Positions 44,133 to 55,358 of a DNA stretch of 64,000 bases are shown piece after piece (position 1 is the stretch's first letter; each line of letters starts with the position of its first letter). The notes under the pieces were generated by a model. That model had not been told where the DNA came from. It was given only the letters and a program-made list of their open reading frames with translations, and searched no databases. The position numbers and the translations under genes are program-made. This DNA is from Echinarachnius parma. Its lineage: Eukaryota; Echinodermata; Echinoidea; Clypeasteroida; Echinarachniidae. Location: NCBI GenBank assembly GCA_037951105.1, contig JBAMJV010008075.1, positions 1 through 64,000 of the forward strand, given 5' to 3'.

Positions 44133-45869
44133 ATGGATCCAGCTGAAACAAAATTAGAATTTGCTATTTCTATTACCATACTGTGCTTATTGAATCATAT
44201 ATACTGTGTCCAGAGTTCTTTCAACATACCAGTGATAGCTGGTCGAAAAGTGCCATTGACGTGTCATCTGCCAAACAGTTCTGATGACGTGACTTGGACC
44301 TATCTAGAGGACGGAATTGACGTAACAATTGCAAACTGCAATCTTAACAAACGAGCATGTAAAGGCCTCTTTGAATATACTGATGACTATTCTGCTACAG
44401 CAAATTTTAGTTCATCTGTATTAGTGATCAATGTCAGTGAACAAATCGCACAGCGAAAACACAAGTGTAAATTGGGAGACGAAGTGTTAGAAACTTTCAA
44501 TTTGATTACAAGAAACATCCACCCGCCGCAATGCAATATTGAACCTGTGATAGAATCAGAAAAATACGACTCAACAAAGATTGAACTGCTCTGTGAATCA
44601 GAAGTTCCTGGAGGCATCAACTCGCGAATGGAGATAGATGATTGTGGAAGCCCAATGTCAACAAATGACACCATGATAGGGAAACGTGCGGATCTCCAGA
44701 CCCTGAAGGACTGTAATATCTCTTGTCATTTATCATTTCCAAATATCCAGCTGGAAACTCAGAACTGTTCTTTCCCATCCCTGGTCGACATTCATATTGC
44801 TCAAAGACAGAAGGGGATCGTGATTAAGTGCGACGTTGCATCATCGAGTGGTGAACCAAATATTAAATGGAGGCTCCTGGATCCACGTTCTGGCGAAGTC
44901 GACATCCAGACCCGATCATGGACACGAGTTGGTGGGAAGTTGTTGCTGGAGGACATCGATGGCGATGATATCGGCAGACTGGTCGAGTGTCGGGTTTACT
45001 CAACAAGCAGCAATATTATGCCTAGCGTAATGTCAATCGGTTATGTGGAAGTTACAGGACAATATTACATTACAACTGATTCACCTAGCTCCTTCGAGTC
45101 AAGAACAACTTCTGATGGCACTGCTCTTGATGGTACGGATTCGTACATAGTCGGAATCATAGTCATGAGTTTTTGCTTCGCAGTAGCTATGTGCTTCATG
45201 ACCACTTGGATATACACCTTGTATAAAGGGAAGTCACTTCTTAACGTTTTGCTCTGGCCAAGAAATGTGTGTTACACTAGTAGTAACTCAAACAATATTC
45301 AAACCATTTCTTTGGAAAACCTCCATTCAGGTGCAAGGGAATGTATTCGGAAGGAGCAAACAGGTAATACCAGCAGACCAATCTCAGAAGCAAACAGCGT
45401 TTGTCGTTCACAAGGTGGTGGATATGATGATCTAATCGTGCAAGGATTGCAGCCCGAAGCTGACCAACCCGAAGACAGCATCTACTTCTGCGTCGAAAAC
45501 TCGTCTCCAGAGTCTTGTCGATCTCAGAAGATGACGATGATGACACCAGAGACGCAGAATGAGCATGACTTCCATATGTCTTCGCGTCCCGAGTTACATC
45601 AAGACTCTACGACTACCGAAGAGGAGGAGGATGGAAGCAAGTACAAGGGTTATACATACGACTCCAACATCTATGCAGATATTGACGAAACCTACAAGAA
45701 ATCGCGACGATCTCAGATGATCGCGAAGACGATGCCAACGACGTCAAAAAGCCAGAACGATGATCATATGACTTCTTCTCTGGAAGCATATGAGTCCATG
45801 AATGTGGATGAGGGGAAGGATGACAAGGGCTGTGGAGCCGCCGCAGATATGTACGCAGAAATCAACTAA
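44133..45869 (+). CDS. IgSF type I receptor A with long tyrosine-motif tail
   Basis: An uninterrupted 578-codon frame. Residues 1-28: signal peptide (hydrophobic FAISITILCLL). Residues about 30-127: V-like Ig domain with C44, W55 and C112 (KHKCKLG), an extra pair C69/C76, and no FGxG J-like motif. Residues 130-225: cysteine-rich middle (C134, C154, C171, C194, C198, C212). Residues 226-310: membrane-proximal Ig domain with C233, W246, DDIGRLVEC (C286). TM helix about 338-361 (GIIVMSFCFAVAMCF), uncharged. The 217-residue tail holds SIYFCV (Y451, ITIM-like), YDDL (Y431), IYADI (Y514), YESM (Y553, PI3K-site-like) and MYAEI (Y574), which look like SH2-binding sites. Several N-glycosylation sequons (N48, N91, N195, N211). 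No intron is needed. The ATG matches pseudogene B. The family is not one I can name; ligand and function unknown, signalling role inferred. Confidence 0.9.
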   Translation: MDPAETKLEFAISITILCLLNHIYCVQSSFNIPVIAGRKVPLTCHLPNSSDDVTWTYLEDGIDVTIANCNLNKRACKGLFEYTDDYSATANFSSSVLVINVSEQIAQRKHKCKLGDEVLETFNLITRNIHPPQCNIEPVIESEKYDSTKIELLCESEVPGGINSRMEIDDCGSPMSTNDTMIGKRADLQTLKDCNISCHLSFPNIQLETQNCSFPSLVDIHIAQRQKGIVIKCDVASSSGEPNIKWRLLDPRSGEVDIQTRSWTRVGGKLLLEDIDGDDIGRLVECRVYSTSSNIMPSVMSIGYVEVTGQYYITTDSPSSFESRTTSDGTALDGTDSYIVGIIVMSFCFAVAMCFMTTWIYTLYKGKSLLNVLLWPRNVCYTSSNSNNIQTISLENLHSGARECIRKEQTGNTSRPISEANSVCRSQGGGYDDLIVQGLQPEADQPEDSIYFCVENSSPESCRSQKMTMMTPETQNEHDFHMSSRPELHQDSTTTEEEEDGSKYKGYTYDSNIYADIDETYKKSRRSQMIAKTMPTTSKSQNDDHMTSSLEAYESMNVDEGKDDKGCGAAADMYAEIN

Positions 45870-46118
45870 AGCCCAGTGCACCCTTGGCCAGAGCAGAATC
45901 AACACGACTCGACTCGATCCGACTGGTTTGCAGTCAGACCAGAGCGAGTTAATAGAGATGAGACAGACTAGAGTCAGACCTGATTAGTTGGGGCCGATTC
46001 AACATATTGAATCGGCCCCAACTAGCTCCCGAATGGCAAATTAGGAAATCATCACTCACTGAGCCGATCCATCTGATCCAGTCGGATCGGGTCCAGTCGG
46101 CTCTGTGTGCTTTGGGCT
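45870..46118. mobile_element. PIF/Harbinger-like MITE at the stop codon of receptor A
   Basis: 249 bases starting AGCCCAGTGCACC and ending GTGCTTTGGGCT, flanked by TAA at 45867-45869 and 46119-46121. TAA/TTA three-base duplications are typical of PIF/Harbinger elements. The left TAA is the stop codon of receptor A. The interior has GACTCGACTCGATCCGACTGG with an inverse counterpart and a hairpin (next entry). Confidence 0.72.
45985..46024. repeat. Perfect 18-base hairpin
   Basis: TAGTTGGGGCCGATTCAA and its exact inverse are separated by CATA (46003-46006). It lies in the MITE and therefore in the likely 3' UTR of receptor A, where it would form a stable RNA stem. Confidence 0.9.
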
Positions 46119-47339
46119 TAAACCAACTAGGAGCACTATAAGAATTATTGCCTTTCCCAATCTTCGGAATGTTGCTTTATATACAAATCTATAGTTTTTA
46201 TCAGTATAACATCATTAAGTTGTAATGCTTTTGAAGAATAATTATAGTTCTCTGATAGTGGTCATATACATATACAACGTGACAAGAAATTATATGATCA
46301 GTCACCTTCCTCATAAATTAATGTGCTTATTAACATTGTCAATGAAATATTGAAGTAATAATGTAAAAACGAGAAAACACAATTCGGTATTGTTGTTTAT
46401 TCCAGGCTTTCGACATTGTTTTGAATGATAGCAATAATGAGAAGCAGCAAATCAATACGATTCCTTGTCCTATATTCTAAAAAGTGTCTAATAAGAGGAA
46501 CACAGTGAGACATGATAGAACCACTGGATTTGCAAGTGAGTTTGCAGGGTTCAGACAGTTACTTGATCAATATATAAGTACCACTTGTAAGAACTTCTAG
46601 TATGTGAACATTTAAAAAGAAAAATGTACGTTTATCAACTAGACATTGTGTTAGACTTAGATCACATCTCTCTCCCTCCCCTTCTCTCACTTTGCCCCTT
46701 TCTGTATCAAGTAGTCGTCTCCATCTTTAAACAGTTATCTCTCCTCATTCCTCCTCCCCCTCTCTCTGTACCTATCTTTCATCCAGAAATCATGTTGTTC
46801 TTTGCCTGGTGGTCCCCTTTATACGCTTTAGGTCCTCTCAATATTTGATAAGTAGGCCTACTCTAATGACACGTTTCTTTTTAAATTGGTGACTGTTATG
46901 CATCTCGACATTTAATTTAGCATTCTGTGTATCATTATTTTTGCTAAATGTAAAAATACATATCTTTACGCATGTCAACTCTACTTCTTATGTGCTACTA
47001 GTATTGGAAATATTGTTAAAAATGAAAATAACAAAACTTGAACTCTATAATATATAATTGCACTGATACACTATAAATTAAACAAAATCACTAGATTAAA
47101 TTAAATGCATTAAAATGTAATCTTGTATTAGTTCCTCTAAATATTTTATGACAAGCACGCATATATACTCTCACGTTATGTATCTCTTCTTTTTTAATCC
47201 AATTGGTTATATATCATAATTTTATGTATTTTAGTACAATTTTTGTTGTTGATATACTGTAAACTATTATGCTAGAATTTCAGCTACAACTAACCCGTTT
47301 CGGAAAAATGTGTTTTTGGCTTACCGTGTATTTTACAGT
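46119..47339. other. 3' flank of receptor A, start of duplicated noncoding block
   Basis: No gene. 46866-46990 (ATGCATCTCGACATTTAATT, CTGTGTATCATTATTTTTGC) matches 59298-59420 and 61420-61540. 46616-46800 (CCATCTTTCATCCAGAAATC) is a diverged copy of 47690-47910. Confidence 0.65.
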
Positions 47340-48477
47340 CTAAGAGTTAACGCAATAATTCTTGTCAGCCTCTATGGTACAACAATTACATTCAGGTGAA
47401 TAACGTGTGTGTCTTTTATAGGTCTTGGTACGAAAAGGGCAGTATTAATGATTTGTTAGATGAAGACGGTACATTTTTGTCACGCAATAAATTTAAATTG
47501 AAATATCATTTTTTTTTTTGCAATAATTTGGACTATATGAAGCAATACAATCTGGTTGCAATAACCATAGTAGTATTTTTTTTGATGGAGCAGCCTTTAA
47601 GATTGCGAGGGGCGTTCAATACGTTCATAGCCGGACGTGCTATATAAGCACCATGTGTAAATACTTCTAGTACATGTATATGACAATTAAAAAGAAAAAT
47701 GTATGTTTATCAGCTGTATATAATATTGTATATTATGTATAAGATTAATAATCAATTGATGTATTATGCTAGATCACATCTCTCCCTCTCTCCCTCTTTC
47801 CTTCACCCCCTTTGCTCCTGTCTCAAAGCATATTTCCCTCTCTTTATATATGTATCTCTCCTCAGTCCCCCTCCCCCTCTCTCTGTACCCATCTTTCATC
47901 CAGAAATCATGTTCCCTCGCAATTTTCATCTTCCCGTTTTAGTCATAATGTCTCTTTTTGTTAATTGCACTTTTATAAGACAAAGATTTTGACAGAAATG
48001 CTTATTATATTACCTTATGTTTACAAGTGTTATCATTGTTTTGTACAAATGATATACATTTTTATAAATGCAAAAATGAAATCGAAACTATATATTTATG
48101 TAATTGCACTGATACACTATAAATAGAAAATAAATCAATTTGAAAATGGATACTCTCCGAAATTAATCACTAAATTAAATTAGATTTATTCCAATGTAAT
48201 TCCGTATTACTTCCTCTATATATATGAACATGTGCTCTCATGATATGTATCTTTTTATAAATCATATTTAATTGTGCATTATATGCATTTTTGTGTTCAT
48301 TTGTTTGGTGTTTATATACTGTATCTGGCTGTCATGTAAAAATGTTGTATTACCAAAAAAATGCAGGGTAACAGAAGTACATGCATATACTTGTACTCTT
48401 ATAGTTCTTAGATATATTTTCATAGAGCATTTATGAAATAATGTTCATAATCGCAGTGTTATTGTAGTTTATTTTAC

Positions 48478-48660
48478 CATAATAATAATAATAATAATAT
48501 AGCTTCTTATCTAGCGCTAAATACATAAATGTTTCATAGCGCTTTACACTATTATTACCCCGGTCATAGGATACAATGCAAACCATCACACATTGTGTGC
48601 ACCATCTCCACTCCCTGGGGAGCATTCCTTCCAAGCGTCATAATAACCACTGTAACCATG
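48478..48660 (-). mobile_element. SINE-like short dispersed repeat
   Basis: Begins with (TAA)n at 48479-48500, then AGCTTCTTATCTAGCGCTAA, ATAGCGCTTTACACTATTAT and GCACCATCTCCACTCCCTGG. The AGCGC…GCGCTTTACA pattern with a simple-repeat tail is common in short retroposons of marine invertebrates. Absent from the matching site in the second block (near 62000), so it is an insertion. Confidence 0.5.
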
Positions 48661-48799
48661 GATAAAACTAGAAGTATCCATGCTGTAACTAATGTATATG
48701 TGATGTAAAAGTACTGGTAAGAAGAAATTTATTTACTATTGAATTAAAAGTATAGTAGAGATTGTGCTCACTGCACATACAAAAAGAGAAAAGTTCCAT

Positions 48800-49060
48800 G
48801 GCCGAGATTCTACTTTTAAGTTAGTCCAGCCTAAAGTGCTAACTAAGTGTTGACTAACCCCCAACAAAGTTGATAACTTTAGTCCGGACTAAAATGTCGT
48901 ATAATTCTGGTAGGCCTGTTGATGACTTTAAGCCAGTTTGCAGGTTAAACTAATCTCAGATGTGGACTAAAGTGTGGAATAGTTATTCCAAGGTTATGAA
49001 CTTAGTCCAGCCTAAGGTGATAAATTTAGTAGAATACCACCCCATGTGTTTTTTGCCTGT
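48800..49060. repeat. TAGTCC-rich short repeat
   Basis: Direct and inverted occurrences of TTAGTCCAGCCTAA and AGTCCGGACTAAA between 48820 and 49020, with ATTCTACT near the left and TAGTAGAAT near the right edge; probably a small MITE. Boundaries are unclear. Confidence 0.45.
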
Positions 49061-49587
49061 TATCACCAAACATTAAACAAATAAACTTGCACTTACTTGC
49101 ACTTACAAGTTATTTTATGTGTCATAATTTGATGCATGTACATGTTACATATAAACACATTATTCCTTGCAAGTATCTCATACTCATGCATTTTGCCTGT
49201 TATTATGACTTGAATTGTGTAAATTGTGTAATTTCTATCTTATTTATATGTAACCATTTTATCTTTCAATATTATTGCAATATGATTTTTGTTTTGACTT
49301 ATTACCAATCATTGTTTTGATTACATTTGTAATCACATAATTTTTTATTCTACTGAAATGACGTGTTCTCGTTTGTCATGTTTCTTGCTGTTAGTGAATA
49401 TGTAAAAATCTTGTTACTTTAAGTTTATTTTATGCTAATTGCTGATTATATATTTTTCTGTGTTTATGTTCTCTCGTATGATTTCTGTTTTAATTATTTA
49501 ATTTGTTTTACCGTTTTGGCTGTCGTGTGTAAAAAAAATTTAAAAATGTATACTTGATGCAGGAATTATACATGTATACTTAATGTC

Positions 49588-49703
49588 CAAGCATTGGAGG
49601 TCCATATAATAAAATAAGATGGCTACTAATGCATTTTCTCCAACTGGTTTAGGTGGTTTGACTTGTTTATACCAGTTGAAGAAAATGTATAATTGACCTC
49701 CCT
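49588..49703. repeat. 116-base inverted-repeat element
   Basis: Outer GGAGGTC / GACCTCC and inner CATTTTCTCCAACTGGT / ACCAGTTGAAGAAAATG pair around a 22-base loop. Noncoding. Confidence 0.65.
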
Positions 49704-51187
49704 ATTTGATTGTACGTGTATTTAAGATGCTCTTATGAGTCGTTGCATATATTGTAATAATGTCTTAATCTCCATTATCTTAGTAATCTTGTTTATTTTA
49801 TCACCGTGATAATACATTAAAAGCGTACATGTATGACAAAATTGATTTACTATTGAAATAAAAGTTTAGTAGAGATTGCGCTGCACATCAAAAAGGTAGA
49901 ATTTCCATGTGTTTTTTGTTTTGCCTGTCAACACCCCAAAATTACTCACATTTAGGCAAAACTAAACTTGCACTTACAAGTTGTATTATGTGTAAAACAA
50001 CTTGTGCATAAGTTGATGCATGTACATTTACACTACACACATCATCCCTTGCAAGTATCTCATACACATGCAAACATACAAAACTCTCAACACAATTGTG
50101 TTTACATGTTCATAAAAGGGGAGCCAATACTGGCATTTTTGCTTAATGTTACTAATTAGTTCATAATTCCTATCGATTTTAGTCTTATTCCCTTTTGGGT
50201 ATCACTAATACTGGAAATACAATCAGTGTTTTTTGTAACCACTATAATCTGTTTTGACTGAACAGTGGAGGCTGATATGTTTTCAAATGGTACCTCATGA
50301 AACGTCATTTGATTTGCACTAACAAAAGCTGGTTATAACCACTGATATAGCAGCAGATTCAACAACATCAGTTACATCCCTTCTTTTGTTAGTACACGCT
50401 TAGATGCGTTTATATGACGTTCCATGCGGTACGGTTGGAAAACATGGCAGCTTCCAGTGGCCAGTCGAACCAATTGATAGTGGTTTCAAAAACATTGATT
50501 TATTTCCATTATTAGTGATACCCAATACAAATCAAACGACTAGACGTGACAGGAATTATGCACTTATCAGTAACAGTAAGCAAATATTCCAGCATTTTGC
50601 TTCCCTTTAAACTCCCCCAAAACAAAAAACAAAACACACACAACAAACACAATAAGCTAGATTCAAAAGGAGTGCTCTTTTTATTTTACATAAAACTTGT
50701 AAAATACACTCATTCCCCTATTCAAACCATTCCTTTGTATTTCATGGGACATTAATAATAAAAACATAATTTGTAACTAGGGTGTTCATATTATTTGTAT
50801 TCAAAATATCCATTACCTTAATCATACAATTGACCTTTAAGAAAGTACATATTTGTTCATGTAATGAAATGCACCTTATTACATTAGGGCCCATATTCAT
50901 AACACGATAAAACCATACTAGCGTGGTTCTATTATAAGTCAATTTAGATCATTGTAGACTAAATATGAAACATGATTTAGACTAAGTATGCAACAAGAAA
51001 TCCTGTTAGTTGCTGACTATATAGGGTTAACTTAGTTGATACAAATGTTTACCCATATGAACACTTTGTGTCGCTTACTTAGCCTGATCATCTAAAATAA
51101 ATTGCGAATGGAACTAAGCTAGCACATCAAAAGATAAAAAGACAAAGAGAAACAAAATTAGGTTAGAGAGTGTTCATTTTTGTTTAA

Positions 51188-51729
51188 AGTGATCCAGGTA
51201 AAGTGTCTAACTCCACGAAAAATACTTGGAGCTTCCTCGTTTCTCTTCTGCCGTGTTGTTTAGCTTATGGTAAGAGAACAATAAAATAGGGTTCGATTTT
51301 TTCAAATGCCCCTTTAGTATGAAGATAATTATCATTGAAAATCATTATTTCAAAAGCGTTAGCAACGGTTTTGATAAAAAATACAATTGTCGTCGCTGAA
51401 TACGTCCGGCCAGCACGCGTGGGAAATTTTCCCGACCCACTGAACTTTGAGCCGACCGTGCGCAAATTCCATGAATTCCGTTCAGTCTGTAAACATACAC
51501 GGGTGCGGATATCGTCAACGGATGATTATTACTGCGACAAATGTACGGCAGGCCATCAGTATTCGGTGATAAAATATGAACTCAATATTCGTTTTTTCCC
51601 GAGGTAAACAGGGTTCGTTTTTCTTCAAACTTTCACACATCTTTTAATTGTATATTACAATAATATTGACATAGGATTGAAGTCTCAAATGTCTCTTTCG
51701 GCAGAATTTTACACTTTACATGCATGCCT
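51188..51729. mobile_element. TTAA-flanked MITE, family 1, copy 2
   Basis: 542 bases, TTAA at 51184-51187 and 51730-51733. TIRs: left AGTGATCCAGGTAAAGTGTC, right inverse AGGCATGCATGTAAAGTGTA. Body matches 693-1242. The duplicated block downstream of receptor C has the empty site TTTTTGTTAATAACA at about 63374-63388, with a single TTAA (63379-63382). Confidence 0.92.
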
Positions 51730-51849
51730 TTAATAACACATAAAACTAATAAGATGCACTAGTAGTGTAAACACTCCTTCATTCAACAAATGTTCACATC
51801 ATAAACTCGTAGAATATTACTCAAAATTGCAATGTTTTTCAACTTATTA

Positions 51850-52348
51850 TCTTATTTTGTACTTGTATTTACATGTATTTACACCAACCAGGCTTTCAAG
51901 ATACATATATATAGGGAGTAGTTTCGGATGAGCGGTAAAGGAGAAAGGAAATGGGGAGTGGAAAGAGAGAGGGGTCGGGGTAAATCCCGGGTAAATATGG
52001 GGGAGGGAGAGGGGAGAGATATAATGATGTATATGGAGAGAAAGGGGAATGACTGATATGCGGATATTCACTTTGTTCAGGGGTGAATGATTCGATCACT
52101 CCCCTGAGCAGATGAATAAGCTTGCAATCGCCCGCTGTGACGGGTGTGACGGTGGGAGATGGGATGTCAGCCTCCATAAAAGATAGATTAATTAGATAAT
52201 ATATCAATGATTAAGTTAAAAGAGAGATGAATTATCACCGTCCTTCGATTGATAGCGTGACACTATTGTTTCGGTTGATCACTTTTCTGATTGAGCTTTC
52301 AAAACCAATCAATGATCTCACACTTACCCCAAAATAATTCAAACCATG
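51850..52348. other. Purine-rich low complexity and repeat flank
   Basis: 51905-52060 is GGGAGAGA-type purine-rich DNA. 52240-52348 (TTCAAAACCAATCAATGATC, CCCCAAAATAATTCAAACCA) recurs at 54040-54096 and 63884-63936. No gene. Confidence 0.65.
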
Positions 52349-52490
52349 TTTAAAGAAAGTGATAGTTCAGTTTTGGTATAGAGGGCGCGACACAAAATAA
52401 TGTTTTTGTGAAATAATAAAAACAAAACTGAGTGTCAAATTTGAAAGAACATACAATTTTAATGACAGAATAAACAGAAATTTTTAACAC
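52349..52490. mobile_element. T2/Kolobok-like TTAA MITE, truncated copy
   Basis: Follows TTAA with AGAAAGTGATAGTTCAGTTT and GGTATAGAGGGCGC, tracking 54101-54232, then diverges at GAATAAACAGAAATT. The palindrome and the right half are missing. Confidence 0.75.
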
Positions 52491-52499
52491 AACTTTGAA

Positions 52500-52860
52500 C
52501 ACCACAAACAAAAGGATCAAAAATAAGAAATAGAAAAAGTGGCCCCCAAGTGGAAGGAGAGAGGGGGACACAGAGAGGGGGTGTTCAGGGTGTGAATGGA
52601 TATTCACAAAATAAATAGTTTTCATTTGCGCCGTCAGCGGGGAATGGGTGTGGGGGATGAAATAATTAGCTGAAATAAATAAATGCTGTAACAGACAAAT
52701 TAAACATGTATAGAAAGACAAAGCGGGTGTCAGCCCCCACAAAAAAAAAGATTAATTAAGGCACCGTGCATCGATTGATAGCGTGCATGACACGATAGGA
52801 TATAGTTTGTGTTGCCTGTGTAATTGCTCTTCTCATTACCACTATATAAGTGCAGGGGTT
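52500..52860. other. Gene-free interval
   Basis: GGGGGA-rich patch (52555-52660) and the flank TGACACGATAGG … CTATATAAGTGCAGG (52790-52860), which matches 63758-63830. No gene. Confidence 0.55.
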
Positions 52861-52867
52861 GAAATAT

Positions 52868-53985
52868 AGGTTTTCCCGGGCAATTTCGCTATTTTCTCAT
52901 GCAATTTCATATCAGCAGCATTCAATTTCACCAAATCCGCGTTTGGGTCGACACATCGTAATTCAAATTCGTTTTTAGTCATTCATATTGAGTTACGGAG
53001 CAACCAATTTCACACTTGCGTCATTCCAATGTAAGCGATGGGCGCTCGTTTTCGTTAATGGTCATTCAAATTCATCTCTAGCAGTCTCCGGTCTCATTGC
53101 GGTCATTCAAATTCGCGCATGGGCAAACAAGTTCATTATAATTTCATTCAAATTAAACATGTACAGTGGAAATGTACTGGATATGTAACATCATGGTATA
53201 TGGTACAGTCATTTCGTGCATGGGCAATCAATAAACAAAACACGATGGAAATATAGATACAGATTATGAACAAAATAATGATAAATTAAGATCAGATGAT
53301 GACAAAAAAGAAAATGTGATGAAAATAAAGATCAAAATGATGATATCGCATGATGATAAAGTAAAGACATGATGAACGAATAGAGGTAACACAAAAAGAA
53401 AGCAAAATGTGAAATGAATATGAAATTATTGAACATTGAAAAACAAATCTAAACAAAATGTGACTGATGAATATCGAAAAGTGAAGATTAAATGTTGAAA
53501 GTATATCTGAAAAGGGAAAGACGATGAAATGGTCGAGACTATGTAAGGAAAAATAAACCAAAGTCATCGTATGTCATGTATGTGTGTGTTTGTATAGTGT
53601 GTGTGCGTATATATATTGTACATGCATGTAAATATGTTTATGTGTGAGTACGTATTGATGTTGTTTGAGTATCTTAAATCAAATGAACATTTCTGGAAAT
53701 TGGTCACCCATTAACGAAATTGAATGACCAAACGAGCGATTGTCAAGCTTGCCATATTAAATTGAATGCCCATTTGTTGAAAATAGCGCCCAATGATGAA
53801 ATCGAATGCCCATTTGCGAATTTGAAGTTCGCGATTTGACATTTGAGTGTCCATATACGAATATGCATGCTCGGAATATGAATTTGAATGACCAAAGCGA
53901 CTCCTCCACGGCAATTGAACGAAATTGAATGCACATAAACGAATTTGGGCGCGTAATGTTAGAAATTGGCCGGAAAAACCTATAA
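52868..53985. mobile_element. TIR element with ATTCAAATTCG motifs
   Basis: The ends read inward as AGGTTTTCCCGGGCAATTTC and AGGTTTTTCCGGCCAATTTC, with AT/TA flanks. Both ends carry many copies of TTCAAATTCG-like motifs (left forward, right inverted: CGAATTTGAA). The second duplicated block has continuous sequence here (AAGTGCAGTGATTGCAATAA, about 63812). No transposase is recognised in the centre (53180-53690). Confidence 0.72.
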
Positions 53986-54100
53986 TAGCGACAATTATTT
54001 AGGTTTGCTTGTTTCGATCTATCACTTTTCTCATTGAGCTTTCAAAACCAATCAATGATTGATCTGACACTTACCCCAAAATAATTCAAACCATGTTTAA

Positions 54101-54634
54101 AGAAAGTGATAGTTGAGTTTTGGTATAGAGGGCGCTACACAAAATAATGTTTTTGTGAGATAATAAAAAAAAACTGAGTGTCAAATTTGAAAGAACATAC
54201 AATTTTAATGACAGAATAAACTCAGTTCGGAAATGGCTGAAATATCCATAAACATAACCATTTGTAATAATTGTGGGGCCCCACAATTATTCGATAATTT
54301 AAAAAGATGCTTCTTCTTTAAAAAAATGTACAATAGAGGTTTTTAAATAGTTGTTGATTATCTCACGATCTAATCACTATTTCCACAAAACATTACTGCA
54401 CAATATTTTATTTTAAATGTTTGAAACCAATGAGATTTTAGAGAGCGCCCTCTTGAGTGTTAACGGCTCTTTTTGAATGATAACAGGCTTTTTACTTTGT
54501 CATTTGTAATGTTCCATTCCTTTCGAGCATGGTAGAGTTATAATTATTATTTTGTAATGTAATATAATGGTGCAGGTTACTTAAATTCAGTTTGACCAAG
54601 ACTGTTCTCTCTTTACCAAGACTCAACTATCCCT
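54101..54634. mobile_element. T2/Kolobok-like TTAA MITE, copy 2
   Basis: 534 bases, TTAA at 54097-54100 and 54635-54638. Left end AGAAAGTGATAGTTGAGTTT, right inverse AGGGATAGTTGAGTCTTGGT. It carries the 26-base palindrome at 54266-54291 with the same GGGGCCCC centre as copy 1 but different arms. Its right TTAA is shared with the next element. Confidence 0.88.
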
Positions 54635-54638
54635 TTAA

Positions 54639-55354
54639 AGGTTGGCTGACAAGAAAACTACTTAAAAATTGTGTTTTACTGTATCTAAGGTAGATTTTCA
54701 TGAAGATTACTAATAAAAACATATTTTCCGCGTCGGAAAACACAGTAAAATAAAAAAAATCAACTTTTAAATTCACTTTAGTAATCCCCGTAAAAAAATT
54801 GAGTCCGGGCGAAGAAAAATGACGTCATCTTTGTGACGTCACATGCAGGCAATCGCAGTATAGCTCGGTCATAGACGTACACGCTGAGTGCAATACTCAC
54901 GTTGACAGAGAGATATTATTTCGATTTTTTTCAATTATTTGCAAACATTTGTTAAAGTTTATATCATGGACGATCTACACTCAGATGTGTTGCTGCAAGC
55001 TGCTATAATTCATTTCTTAGGAATTTTCAGTTAAGCCTCAATTTACAAGCAAAAACGAGTTTGTTTTACTAGCAAGTCATAGGCTCTGCATGTAAACCAT
55101 GCACGTTCCTCCGTGTTGCGGTCATGCTTGTGATGTCATGATCCAGGTTGCACGTGCGCACATTCCCGCTACGCTATAAATAACTTTTTTAGCAGCATGG
55201 AACGCCGATGCGTATAAACAAGCAAAAAGGTTGCATGAAATTTACCTTTTTTGCCCAACTTAAGGATTTCTTTGAAAAGAAGAGTGTGGTATATCAATAT
55301 AGGCACATATTTAAAGCTATAAACCTGAATGAAAGCCGGGATTTCACCATACCT
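54639..55354 (-). mobile_element. Internally deleted Kolobok-like element
   Basis: 716 bases between TTAA at 54635-54638 and 55355-55358. Read on the minus strand: 5' end AGGTATGGTGAAATCC, a segment matching 14153-14500 up to the start of the THAP reading (ATG mutated to ATT; KCIVAGC-like reads IIAACSNT), then directly the 3' segment matching 31250-31616, ending AGGTTGGCTGACAAGAAAAC inverse. The transposase body is deleted. Links the THAP 5' end and the acidic 3' end into one family. Confidence 0.75.
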
Positions 55355-55358
55355 TTAA

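Larger units (their letters stand above)
47340..51850. repeat. Segmental duplication, copy next to receptor A
   Basis: Noncoding block matching 60540-63500 downstream of receptor C in the same order: GTGTGTCTTTTATAGGTCTT (47405), the CT-rich CATCTCTCCCTCTCTCCCTC stretch (47776), CAACTCTACTTCTT-type DNA, CCCTTTTGGGTATCACTAAT (50190), GTTCCATGCGGTACGGTT (50420), TTGACCTTTAAGAAAGTACA (50830) and TAAACTCGTAGAA (51800). Similarity is high over most of 50150-51180. Inserts unique to this copy include 48478-48660 and 51188-51729. Confidence 0.85.

Noticed and set aside
46660-46800. Regulatory CT-rich promoter element
   Set aside because: The pyrimidine tract is part of a unit repeated at 47776 and 60965, with no gene start nearby.
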